A stretch of DNA of 64,000 nt. Source: Macellibacteroides fermentans. GTDB taxonomy: Bacteria; Bacteroidota; Bacteroidia; Bacteroidales; Tannerellaceae. Both the position numbers and the translations under genes were made by a program. The DNA lies in the NCBI RefSeq assembly GCF_013409575.1, contig NZ_JACCCY010000004.1, positions 186,001-250,000 on the forward strand, given 5' to 3'. Numbering within the stretch: position 1 is the stretch's first letter; every line of letters starts with the position of its first letter. Positions 57,050 through 64,000 of the stretch are shown here, piece after piece. The notes beneath the pieces were generated by a model that was given only the letters and a program-made list of their open reading frames with translations, made no database searches and had not been told where the DNA came from.

Positions 57050-57866
57050 ATGGGTGTAATTCCCAAATGTCATCAAAGCGGTATGTACTGCTTTTACCCG
57101 TTGTCACATAACCTCTTTCTCCGTTGGAGAAGGAGACTGTTGCCGTTCGCGCCGTTCCCTTAAATTTAGCCACATTCTCCCATAAATCGGTTGTGGGATA
57201 ATATTTCCAGCTATCACTGCGCACACTTCCGCTTTCACCACAGCTTAAATAAGCAGCACCATCTATCACGAAAGCCACGCCATTGGTGCGAACGATACTA
57301 TACTCATCATCGTAGTCGTCGTCCGAAGTATCTGCGATATCCCTCAGCTGGGTCCACTGACCGCTTTGGGCATCGTACTTCCAGAAATCGTCTACATATT
57401 CACCGTTATTCTGTCCACATAAAACATAAGCCACATTGTCAATTACAAACGAGGTTGCCCCCATTCTTTTGGATCCGCCGATACTCACAATCTGCTCCCA
57501 CGAGTTGCTTGCCGGATTAAAGGCATAGAAATCCTTAAGGTAGTTGCCATCGTATCCGCATCCTATATATCCCTTGTTCCCCACACCGAAAGCAACGGCT
57601 CCATAGCGGCCCGACCCCGGATAGTCGGCCTGCTGTGTCCACTGGTTTGAAGTTGGGTCGTACTCCCAGAAATCTTTCAGGTAATTCTCTCCGTCGTAAC
57701 CGGTTCCCAGATATCCTTTGCCGTTTACAGTAAAAGCAACGGCCGAATTACGGGCAGTTCCCGGCATAGAGGCTTTCTGTGTCCAGAAATCCTGTTCCAT
57801 ATCATATTCCCACAAGTCAGACAGCCTTTTCTTCCCATCGTATCCGCAAACAAGATACGAGAACAA
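57024..57866 (-). pseudogene. Kelch-repeat protein, 5'-truncated
   Basis: About 275 residues of Kelch beta-propeller repeats are open, with five or more blades (CGYDGKKRLSDLWEYD, TGYDGENYLKDFWEYD, CGYDGNYLKDFYAF and others), each with a GG/GY-type turn and a WEY/FW end. There is no signal peptide or N-terminal region: homology to a blade begins at once near 57855, and the only start is a TTG at 57866, with a stop a few codons upstream. On the other side of this point a gene on the opposite strand begins in mid-domain. This indicates a rearrangement breakpoint. The C-terminal end is acidic (YEYDDDEY). Confidence 0.75.
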
Positions 57867-58146
57867 TGTGGTTACCGAAGCCGTAACCGACTATCTGGGG
57901 ACCCAGGTACAGGGCGGAGTGTTGGTGAAGGATGAGACTTTTCATGAAAATACCTATTATTATTTCGATGTAACCAGTTTCATGCAACAGGAATTGGGAA
58001 CCTTCGGGATGAATAAGCATAATCTGCAGCTGGTATTGCCCTCAAGCCACTATACCTCTTCGTTCAAGAATCTCACATTCTCGAGTCAGAAAGGGAAAAA
58101 CCCGCTCAAATTACAGTTAACATACACCATTTATGAAAGTTATTGA
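57862..58146 (+). pseudogene. C-terminal fragment of a DUF4270-like lipoprotein
   Basis: The last ~94 residues, from about ENNVVTEAVTDYL to QLTYTIYESY, look like the end of a Bacteroidota DUF4270-type surface lipoprotein (TYYYFDVTSFMQQEL, then LQLVLPSSHYTSSFKNLTFSSQK). The open frame upstream of 57853 is only the antisense of the Kelch gene. No start, signal or N-terminal part is present, so the gene was cut by the same event. It overlaps the next gene by 14 bases, the usual compact order of an operon. The family assignment is moderate. Confidence 0.6.
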
Positions 58147-59347
58147 TAAAATACATTTCCTGATCGTCTCCATCTGTCTTTTGTATACCACGGGTATCAG
58201 CAGTCAGAATATGACTACCTCTCCCTATTCAATGTTTGGAATCGGCGAGCTCACCGACGGGCAATACGGTCAGCATGCCGCCATGGGCGGAGTGTCTGTC
58301 GGTATGCGCGATCCCATACTTATCAACAGTGTGAACCCTGCCGGATTGACAGGCCTCGATAGTCTGCGTCTGGTAGCGGATGCCACGGCATTTGTTAAGA
58401 ACGAGTGGTACAGTTCCAGAGGAACCCAGACGAGTGCCACTTCCGGTAATCTCTCCTCCTTTTCCATGGGCGGACGGATTATGCCACGTTGGTATATGTC
58501 GGCAGGGGTCTATCCCTACAGTACGGTAGGTTACTATTTCAGGACCAAAGAGTCTGTAGAGGGGACGGACGGAAGTTACTACTACAGTACATTTGAAGGT
58601 AGCGGGGGACTGTCCACCGCTTCGCTGTCAAACGCCATCCTGCTGAACCGGCACCTCTCGCTGGGTGTCACCCTGAGCTATGTTTTCGGGAACATTACGC
58701 AGACCGAAACACAGGAGTCGATGACGGTTGCCCAGAAAATGTACACCAACGCATTCAATGCCCGCTTTGGGTTGCAATATACAAAGCAGCTGGCAAACGA
58801 TCTGGGTGTAACCGTGGGGCTGACCTTTGGATATAAACAAAAGCTGGTATTGGATAACACAACAACGGTGCAGACCAGTTCGGCCTCAACGGAGCGATCC
58901 CGGAAGTCCCTCACCCAATACATTCCTCCCTTTGTGGGAGTAGGCGCATCGGTTACCCATAAACGGATCACTTATGGCGCCGATTATACCTTCAGAAAGT
59001 ACAGTACGCTGGTATCGACAGATAACCGGGTTACATTTCGCGATATACACGAGGTAAAGGCCGGAATCAGCTATTTGCCGGCTACCTATCAGTCGGAATC
59101 ATACTGGCGCCGTGTATCTTATAAAGCCGGCGTTAGCCTGTCCAATCCCTACTTGTCGGTTTCCGGTAAAGACGGCTTTTCGTGGCGGGTGAGTGCCGGA
59201 CTGGGTTTCCCAGTATCCAACGGACGGATCCATACAGCCCTGTTTTACGATAATACGCAGCTTACCGGTAATACCTTACGGTCGTCTGCCCTGGGCTTAT
59301 CCGTTTCATACACCCTGAGCGAATTATTCTATAAGGTGAAGCTATAA
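58133..59347 (+). CDS. Putative outer-membrane beta-barrel protein
   Basis: A 404-residue protein with an N-terminal signal (cleavage near residues 24-26, ISSQ). The mature start NMTTSPYSMFGIGEL and the AAMGGVSVGMRDPILINSVNPAGLTGLDSL segment resemble Bacteroidota FadL/PorV-like barrels. The rest alternates polar and hydrophobic residues in strands and ends SYTLSELFYKVKL. Its substrate is unknown. It overlaps the truncated DUF4270-like fragment by 14 bases, so its original promoter was probably upstream of that gene and may now be missing. A strong bidirectional terminator follows. Confidence 0.7.
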   Translation: MKVIDKIHFLIVSICLLYTTGISSQNMTTSPYSMFGIGELTDGQYGQHAAMGGVSVGMRDPILINSVNPAGLTGLDSLRLVADATAFVKNEWYSSRGTQTSATSGNLSSFSMGGRIMPRWYMSAGVYPYSTVGYYFRTKESVEGTDGSYYYSTFEGSGGLSTASLSNAILLNRHLSLGVTLSYVFGNITQTETQESMTVAQKMYTNAFNARFGLQYTKQLANDLGVTVGLTFGYKQKLVLDNTTTVQTSSASTERSRKSLTQYIPPFVGVGASVTHKRITYGADYTFRKYSTLVSTDNRVTFRDIHEVKAGISYLPATYQSESYWRRVSYKAGVSLSNPYLSVSGKDGFSWRVSAGLGFPVSNGRIHTALFYDNTQLTGNTLRSSALGLSVSYTLSELFYKVKL

Positions 59348-59353
59348 CAAAGA

Positions 59354-59390
59354 CAAAGGGATGGAACCATACAGAGGTTCCATCCCTTTG
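59354..59390. terminator. Bidirectional terminator between convergent genes
   Basis: A perfect 15-bp stem (CAAAGGGATGGAACC at 59354-59368 with 59376-59390) around a 7-base loop lies between the outer-membrane protein gene and the LytTR gene. Confidence 0.88.
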
Positions 59391-59410
59391 CTAACATCCG
59401 GAAGACAGCC

Positions 59411-59848
59411 TTATTCCTGCAGGGAAAGCCGGTCCAGGAATGCCGGCATATACGATTCGCTTATAGGAATGAGATCATTGCCTATTTTGATACGTTTGCG
59501 TTCAATGTAATTAATCTGAGGCAACGACACGATGTACGAACGATGTACCCTGCAGAAGGAGCCATCGGTGAGGCACTCTTCAAATTTTTTCAGACTTACC
59601 TGGGATAGCAGCGGTTTACCGTTTGTGCGGTGCACTTTAACATAGTCGCCATACCCTTCCAGATAAAGAATCTCCTCTTTTTTTAGACGGATGATCCGGG
59701 TCCCCTCTTTTACGAAAACAGGCAGCTCTGCAGTCTCCTTATGTAATACCTCGTGTACGTCGGCAAGGGCCTTGTCCAGTTTCTCGAAATAGCTCATAAG
59801 TGTGTCCAGGGTGGACGCATCTCCGTCGAATGTAATACATTTAAGCAT
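59411..59848 (-). CDS. LytTR DNA-binding protein, probably a response regulator with a deleted receiver
   Basis: A 145-residue protein. The C-terminal ~95 residues are a complete LytTR domain (VKEGTRIIRLKKEEILYLEGYGDYVKVH, then FCRVHRSYIVSLPQI). The first ~20 residues (MLKCITFDGDASTLDTL) look like the opening of a receiver domain, and residues ~23-38 (EKLDKALADVHEVLHK) like the linker that follows one. The ~80 residues in between, including the phosphoacceptor aspartate, are missing in frame. It may be a constitutive DNA-binding protein or a decaying gene. No sensor kinase is adjacent. Confidence 0.65.
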   Translation of the reverse strand: MLKCITFDGDASTLDTLMSYFEKLDKALADVHEVLHKETAELPVFVKEGTRIIRLKKEEILYLEGYGDYVKVHRTNGKPLLSQVSLKKFEECLTDGSFCRVHRSYIVSLPQINYIERKRIKIGNDLIPISESYMPAFLDRLSLQE

Positions 59849-60029
59849 GATCCTATGATTTTAAGTTCTGCTGCAAAAAAAGCGGATTATTCTGTAAAGA
59901 AAGGTTAATCGGCGTTCAGAGAGTCTATTTTAAGGGTGAATCGCCCGGGTATAGCGGCGAAACGGAATAGAGGATAGGATTGATTGCCCTTTTTTCTTGT
60001 ATTTTTGTGACGAGCTTAATTACTACTCT

Positions 60030-60537
60030 ATGGAATCAAAAACAAACGATCTGCTTGTGGGGATTGTGGTATCCGGATTACTGAGCCTTTTTGTGAATTT
60101 CCCCCTTCTTACAAGGAGTTACGAAATGCTTACCGGTTGAAGAGCGCAACAGTCATATCGAACACACCAACGATAGTATCCGTACCCGCCACCAGCTGAA
60201 GAATTTGCTGATAACCAAAGCAGATAAGTTTTATCCGCTGCCCGTTGATGAGGTCTGCTTTTTCTATACATTGAATGAAAAGGTGATGGCCTACACGGCC
60301 GATGGGAAAGTGCATCCGGTAGACCGTACTCTGGATGCATTGGGTGAGCAGCTGGACGGAGATACTTTTTTCAGGGCCAACAGACAGTTTATCATTGCCA
60401 GAAAGGCAATCCGCGACATCGATCTATGGTTTGGAAGCCGGTTGTCGGTCAATCTCCAGATTCCCCTTCCGGAACGGATCATAATAAGTAAAACCAAAAC
60501 ACCCGTCTTTAAGAGATGGATTGCTGCCGAACAATAG
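60030..60537 (+). pseudogene. LytTR-family regulator with internal deletion and frameshift
   Basis: ATG at 60030 starts a 36-residue open frame with one transmembrane segment (LLVGIVVSGLLSLFVNFPLL) that ends at TGA 60138-60140. From about 60136, in another frame, the last ~130 residues of a LytTR protein continue (LPVDEVCFFYTLNEKVMAYTADG, then FFRANRQFIIARKAI) up to 60537. The full protein would be a membrane-anchored or receiver-type LytTR regulator of over 250 residues; its middle is missing. It is divergent from the other LytTR gene, with 181 bases between them. Confidence 0.65.
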
Positions 60538-60615
60538 TGAAGATAACTAATTTACCCTTAAGTATAAATTTTTTTATACTTAAGTAAAGTTTTACACAGA
60601 GGGGGTCTAAATAAC

Positions 60616-60650
60616 AAAAGAGGTTGCATCCGTATGGAGCAACCTCTTTG
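60616..60650. terminator. Bidirectional terminator, rplS side
   Basis: CAAAGAGGTTGC (60616-60627) pairs perfectly with GCAACCTCTTTG (60639-60650); the loop adds a TCC/GGA pairing. On the minus strand it follows rplS by 25 bases and also closes the plus-strand LytTR pseudogene. Confidence 0.85.
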
Positions 60651-60674
60651 TATTCTTCAAAAAGGGAGTGATTC

Positions 60675-61022
60675 TTATACTCTCTTTTCTTTGATTCTTG
60701 CCTTTTTACCGGTAAGAGCACGCAGGTAATACAATTTCGCTCTGCGAACTTTACCAACTTTGTTTACGGTGATGCTGTCGATGAATGGAGAATCCATTGG
60801 GAAGATTCTTTCTACACCGATGTTGTCAGACATTTTACGAACTGTGAAGCGTTTTTTGTCACCGTGTCCTGAGATACGGATAACTACGCCGCGGTAGTTC
60901 TGGATACGTTCCTTGTTACCTTCTTTGATACGGTAAGCAATGGTAACTGTGTCGCCACTCTTAAAAGCAGGATGCTCTTTCTTTGTAGAAAATGCTTCCT
61001 CTGCAATTTTAATTAAGTCCAT
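60675..61022 (-). CDS. rplS: 50S ribosomal protein L19
   Basis: A 115-residue protein at the 30S-50S interface. It starts MDLIKIAEEAF at ATG 61022, the standard L19 N-terminus; an in-frame extension to 61064 is not supported. The core IQNYRGVVIRISGHGDKKRFTVRKM and the C-terminal VGKVRRAKLYYLRALTGKKARI are diagnostic. Length is standard. It has its own promoter and terminator, as a single-gene unit outside the main ribosomal cluster. Confidence 0.96.
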   Translation of the reverse strand: MDLIKIAEEAFSTKKEHPAFKSGDTVTIAYRIKEGNKERIQNYRGVVIRISGHGDKKRFTVRKMSDNIGVERIFPMDSPFIDSITVNKVGKVRRAKLYYLRALTGKKARIKEKRV

Positions 61023-61107
61023 CGTGTTATAGCTTTTTTTGAATTGATTTTTAACGAAACGCAATTTAACGGGCTACTTTTCCCGACAGAGATTACGTAA
61101 AGCGGTG

Positions 61108-61139
61108 CAAAGTAACGAAACATTTGCGAGTTAACCAAA
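61108..61139 (-). promoter_or_regulatory. Promoter of rplS
   Basis: On the minus strand TTTG (61136-61139) lies about 20 bases before a TTACTTTG box (61108-61115), a near match to TAnnTTTG. The start would be about 80 bases before the ATG. Confidence 0.5.
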
Positions 61140-61154
61140 TACAAGAATAAGTTT

Positions 61155-61185
61155 TTTGAAGAGAGTGAAGTTTTATCTATATTTG
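61155..61185 (+). promoter_or_regulatory. Strong promoter abutting the GH3/beta-lactamase gene
   Basis: TTTG (61155-61158), exactly 19 bases, then TATATTTG (61178-61185) form an ideal Bacteroidota promoter. The -7 box ends only 5 bases before the first ATG (61191), so transcription should begin at or about that codon. Confidence 0.75.
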
Positions 61186-61190
61186 AAGGT

Positions 61191-64000
61191 ATGAAAAGAA
61201 AGAGTATGATGAAGAAGTTGATAATTGCCTTGTGCTTAGGAACTTTAAGTCTGAAGGCAGGGGCGCAGACGGAACCTGCGCTGTTTCAGGCAGCAGATAA
61301 AACGATGATGACCCACTGGGTGGATTCGGTATTCGACAGCTTGTCGCCCGAAGAGCGAATCGGCCAGCTGTTTATGGTCATAGCAGATCCCTCCTCCAAC
61401 ACACGTAATATGAACCGGCTACTTACCTATGTAAAGGAACAGAAGATAGGAGGTATCCTCTACCATACCGGGAATCCCGTCACTCAGGCAACGGTTACCA
61501 ATAAATTGCAGGAAACGGCCCGCGTCCCTTTGCTGGTGGCGCTGGACGGCGAGTGGGGCTTGTCGATGCGCCTCACGGGGACCCCGCGTTTCCCTCAGAA
61601 TATGATGCTGGGAGCCATCGAGGATATTTCTCTTTTACGCGCTTACGGTGAGGAGGTTGGCCGGCAATGCCGGGAGATGGGTATCCATATCAATTTTGCG
61701 CCGGTGCTGGATGTAAACAGCAACACCGGGAATCCGGTTATCGGATTACGTTCCTATGGCGAAGATCCGCAGGCTGTAGCCGAACGGGGGAGTGCCTATG
61801 CCGCCGGAATTGAGTCGGCCGGCATCATCTCCGTAGCCAAACATTTTCCCGGTCACGGTGATACGTTTGAAGATTCGCACTACACCCTCCCCTCGGTTTT
61901 TCACGACAGGGTGCGGTTGGACAGCATTGAATTGCCTCCGTTCAGAAGATATATAAGCGACGGATATGCCGGGGTGATGACCGGCCATTTGTACGTACCC
62001 GTTCTGGGAAGGCGGTCGCCGCTCCCTACCTCTCTTAACAAGGAGGTGGTTACCGGATTGCTTCAGGAGGAGTTGGGGTTCAGGGGGCTCACCTTTACAG
62101 ATGCTCTGGCAATGAAGGGGGCCTCTGTTGCAAGTAAAGACACCAACTCGTGTGTACTGGCCTTGCTGGCTGGAAACGATGTGCTGCTGGCTCCGGCTAA
62201 TCCTGCCAGGGATTTTACAGCCGTGAAGGAGGCTATTGCCAGCGGGGTGCTGGATGTAAGGGATATCGAGTCGAAGTGCATTAAGATTCTTCAATACAAA
62301 TACATAGCTGGGCTGTCTAATTACCGGCCGGTGGAGATTGCGGGTCTGCAGAACCGGATCAACACTTCCCATGCCGCCTACCTGGTGAACCGGTTGAATG
62401 CCGAGGGACTTACCTTACTGAAGAACGACAACGACATTTTGCCGGTCAGGGCTCTGGCACGCAAAAAGATTGCTGCACTGGCCATTGGCGAAAGCGAAGG
62501 AAATCCGTTTCAGACCATGTTGAACCGCTACGATTCGGTGGCCTGTTTCCAAATCTCGCGCACGTCGAGTCCGGCCGAAATAGCTAGGGTGTACAAGCAA
62601 CTCAATACCTACGATCTTATTTTATGCAGCGTACATACGGTGCGGATACCGGAGAACGATGCGTTTCGTAAGCTCACGGCTGCCAAGCCGGTTGTGCTCA
62701 CTTTCTTTACGCTTCCCTACTATTGTAAAGAATATGCAGCTTCTATAAACAATGCCAAAGGGATGCTTGTAGGATACGAAAATACGGATGCAGCCCAGAC
62801 TTATGCAGCCCAGTTGATTTTTGGAGGTATAGCGGGTAAAGGCAAATTATCGGTTACCATACCCGACCTATATTTTGCCGGATCGGGACTCGCCACCGAA
62901 CCGGTCCGCCTGGGTTATCAGGAGCCCGAAGCCGCCGGTCTCGACCCGACAAAGCTTGCCGAGATTGACAGTATTGTGCAAGAGGGACTTCGTGCCAAAG
63001 CCTTCCCCGGATGCCAGGTGCTGGTGGCAAAAGACGGACAGGTCATTTACAACAAGTCGTTCGGTTATTATACCTACGACAACCTGCAGCCTGTAACCGA
63101 ACGGGCGGTATACGACCTGGCCTCGTCGTCCAAAGCGGCCGGTACTGTTACCGCGCTTATGAAGGCATATGAGAAGAAGGGCTTCACCCTGAACAGCCGG
63201 TTGGCCGAGTTTGTACCCTCCATGCAGAACTCCAATAAAAAAGACATACGTATCCGCGATCTTCTGTATCACGAATCCGGACTGGTGCCCTCCATTACTT
63301 TTTATACATCGGCCATCGACTCCTCCTCTTTCCGGGGCAGCTTGTACAGCTCTAAGAAAGATGCGGCACACCCCAGACGCTTCGATGCCAATTCATTTGT
63401 AAATACAACCTTCCGGTACCGCTCCGATCTGGTCTCCGATACGTTACGCCCCGGTTTTTCCACCCAGGTGGCACGTAATTTCTACTTGAATAATACCTTT
63501 CGGGATACTATTTTCCGTATAATAGCCCAATCGCCGTTACAGACTCCCGGTAAATACCTTTATAGCTGCATTAACTTCATTTTGTTACAACAGGTGGCCG
63601 AGCAACAGATGCAGATGCCGTTGAATGAAATCCTGGGACGTTATTTCACGGCTCCATTAGGTGCAGGAAACACCCTGTATAATCCGCTTACCCGGATAGA
63701 CAGTCTGTGGGTTGTACCTACGGAAGACGACTTTTTTGTGCGCCGCCAATTGCTCCGGGGCTATGTGCACGATGAGGCTGCCGCATTTATGGGGGGCGTT
63801 TCCGGCAATGCGGGATTGTTTTCCAATGCAAACGATCTGGCCAAGCTGCTGCAGATGTTGCTGAATGAAGGGGTATATGGCGGCGAACGATACCTTCAGC
63901 AGGAGACACTCCGTCTCTTTACCCAGAGTAAGACGCCCAATTCGCACAGGGGATTGGGATACGACAAGCCCTGGCCGGAGAATCCCAGACTTTCTTCCTG
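61191..64000 (+). CDS. Secreted GH3 beta-N-acetylhexosaminidase (NagZ-like) fused to a serine beta-lactamase-like domain, 3' end cut off
   Basis: At least 936 residues, open to the window edge. A signal peptide (to about residue 26, ending KAGAQ) is followed by a GH3 domain (about 40-380) with the NagZ motifs VALDGEWG, KHFPGHGDT with DSH, and the nucleophile aspartate in TFTDALAMKG. A GH3 C-terminal-type region follows (about 400-560). From about 590 a class C beta-lactamase/transpeptidase-like domain has SSSK as its SxxK motif, YSC in place of the usual YxN, and HESGLVP. Such fusions occur in Bacteroidota and probably act on peptidoglycan in the periplasm. ATG 61191 would be nearly leaderless; 61206 or 61209 are alternative starts. 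The base composition is richer in G+C than upstream. Confidence 0.85.
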   Translation, partial: MKRKSMMKKLIIALCLGTLSLKAGAQTEPALFQAADKTMMTHWVDSVFDSLSPEERIGQLFMVIADPSSNTRNMNRLLTYVKEQKIGGILYHTGNPVTQATVTNKLQETARVPLLVALDGEWGLSMRLTGTPRFPQNMMLGAIEDISLLRAYGEEVGRQCREMGIHINFAPVLDVNSNTGNPVIGLRSYGEDPQAVAERGSAYAAGIESAGIISVAKHFPGHGDTFEDSHYTLPSVFHDRVRLDSIELPPFRRYISDGYAGVMTGHLYVPVLGRRSPLPTSLNKEVVTGLLQEELGFRGLTFTDALAMKGASVASKDTNSCVLALLAGNDVLLAPANPARDFTAVKEAIASGVLDVRDIESKCIKILQYKYIAGLSNYRPVEIAGLQNRINTSHAAYLVNRLNAEGLTLLKNDNDILPVRALARKKIAALAIGESEGNPFQTMLNRYDSVACFQISRTSSPAEIARVYKQLNTYDLILCSVHTVRIPENDAFRKLTAAKPVVLTFFTLPYYCKEYAASINNAKGMLVGYENTDAAQTYAAQLIFGGIAGKGKLSVTIPDLYFAGSGLATEPVRLGYQEPEAAGLDPTKLAEIDSIVQEGLRAKAFPGCQVLVAKDGQVIYNKSFGYYTYDNLQPVTERAVYDLASSSKAAGTVTALMKAYEKKGFTLNSRLAEFVPSMQNSNKKDIRIRDLLYHESGLVPSITFYTSAIDSSSFRGSLYSSKKDAAHPRRFDANSFVNTTFRYRSDLVSDTLRPGFSTQVARNFYLNNTFRDTIFRIIAQSPLQTPGKYLYSCINFILLQQVAEQQMQMPLNEILGRYFTAPLGAGNTLYNPLTRIDSLWVVPTEDDFFVRRQLLRGYVHDEAAAFMGGVSGNAGLFSNANDLAKLLQMLLNEGVYGGERYLQQETLRLFTQSKTPNSHRGLGYDKPWPENPRLSS

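Noticed and set aside
57718-57852. An N-terminal extension of the DUF4270-like fragment
   Set aside because: This part is the antisense of intact Kelch blades; the DUF4270-like similarity starts only near 57862.
61746-63371. Two long minus-strand open frames (208 and 167 residues) in the GH3/beta-lactamase gene
   Set aside because: They lie in the GC-richer gene and arise from its codon pattern; the plus strand has clear GH3 and SxxK motifs throughout.

Overview
The window looks like a chromosomal segment of a Bacteroidales bacterium, most likely near Parabacteroides or another Tannerellaceae/Porphyromonadaceae relative. This genus-level placement is inference. The evidence for the order is: Bacteroidota-type promoters (TTTG, about 19 bases, TAnnTTTG); mostly absent Shine-Dalgarno sequences; ruvA coupled to a roughly 2,480-residue SprA (type IX secretion translocon); a SusC/SusD pair under an ECF sigma/FecR anti-sigma system; meso-diaminopimelate dehydrogenase; zinc-free forms of S14 and L36; and a ribosomal cluster with no tuf between fusA and rpsJ. 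I see no tRNA, rRNA or CRISPR array.

Layout. (a) 1-6938 is a cobalamin locus. A cobalamin riboswitch on the minus strand leads a TonB-dependent receptor, an exported CbiK-type cobaltochelatase, a PepSY membrane protein and the start of a corrin-ring methyltransferase. Divergently transcribed cbiA and a PduO-type adenosyltransferase lie on the plus strand. (b) 6999-15253 is housekeeping and small metabolic genes: a FimB/Mfa2-like lipoprotein, a Gfo/Idh/MocA dehydrogenase with a TIM-barrel isomerase, ddh-lgt-flavodiiron protein-nagB, and an exported SMP-30 protein. (c) 15328-23354 is ruvA-sprA. (d) 23634-41625 is the complete str-S10-spc-alpha supercluster, 33 genes on the plus strand from rpsL to rplQ, ending in a clear intrinsic terminator; eno follows after a 355-base gap that holds a degenerating 22-bp tandem repeat.

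(e) 43525-60537 is an accessory and partly decaying region. It has a beta-barrel gene with its middle deleted, a CPA2 antiporter, and a beta-glucan-type polysaccharide utilization locus (sigma, anti-sigma, SusC, SusD, GH16) in which an intact IS1182-family element sits between susD and the GH16 gene. Next comes a head-to-head junction of two 5'-truncated genes (Kelch and a DUF4270-like fragment), then an outer-membrane protein and two LytTR regulators that both appear to have lost internal parts. (f) 60675-64000 holds rplS and the beginning of a secreted GH3 (NagZ-like)/serine beta-lactamase-like fusion that runs off the window.

How the genes work together: the cobalamin block imports and finishes corrinoids, with the uptake arm shut off by adenosylcobalamin through the riboswitch. 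The utilization locus senses its glycan through the N-terminal signalling (STN) domain of SusC, which acts on FecR and then the sigma factor. The most unusual signals are the exported chelatase inside the riboswitch operon, the 22-bp repeat ladder before eno, two structured leaders inside the ribosomal cluster (before rpsG and rpsD), a dispersed hairpin family, and the cluster of internally deleted genes at 43-60 kb. I found no convincing wholly new multi-gene system.
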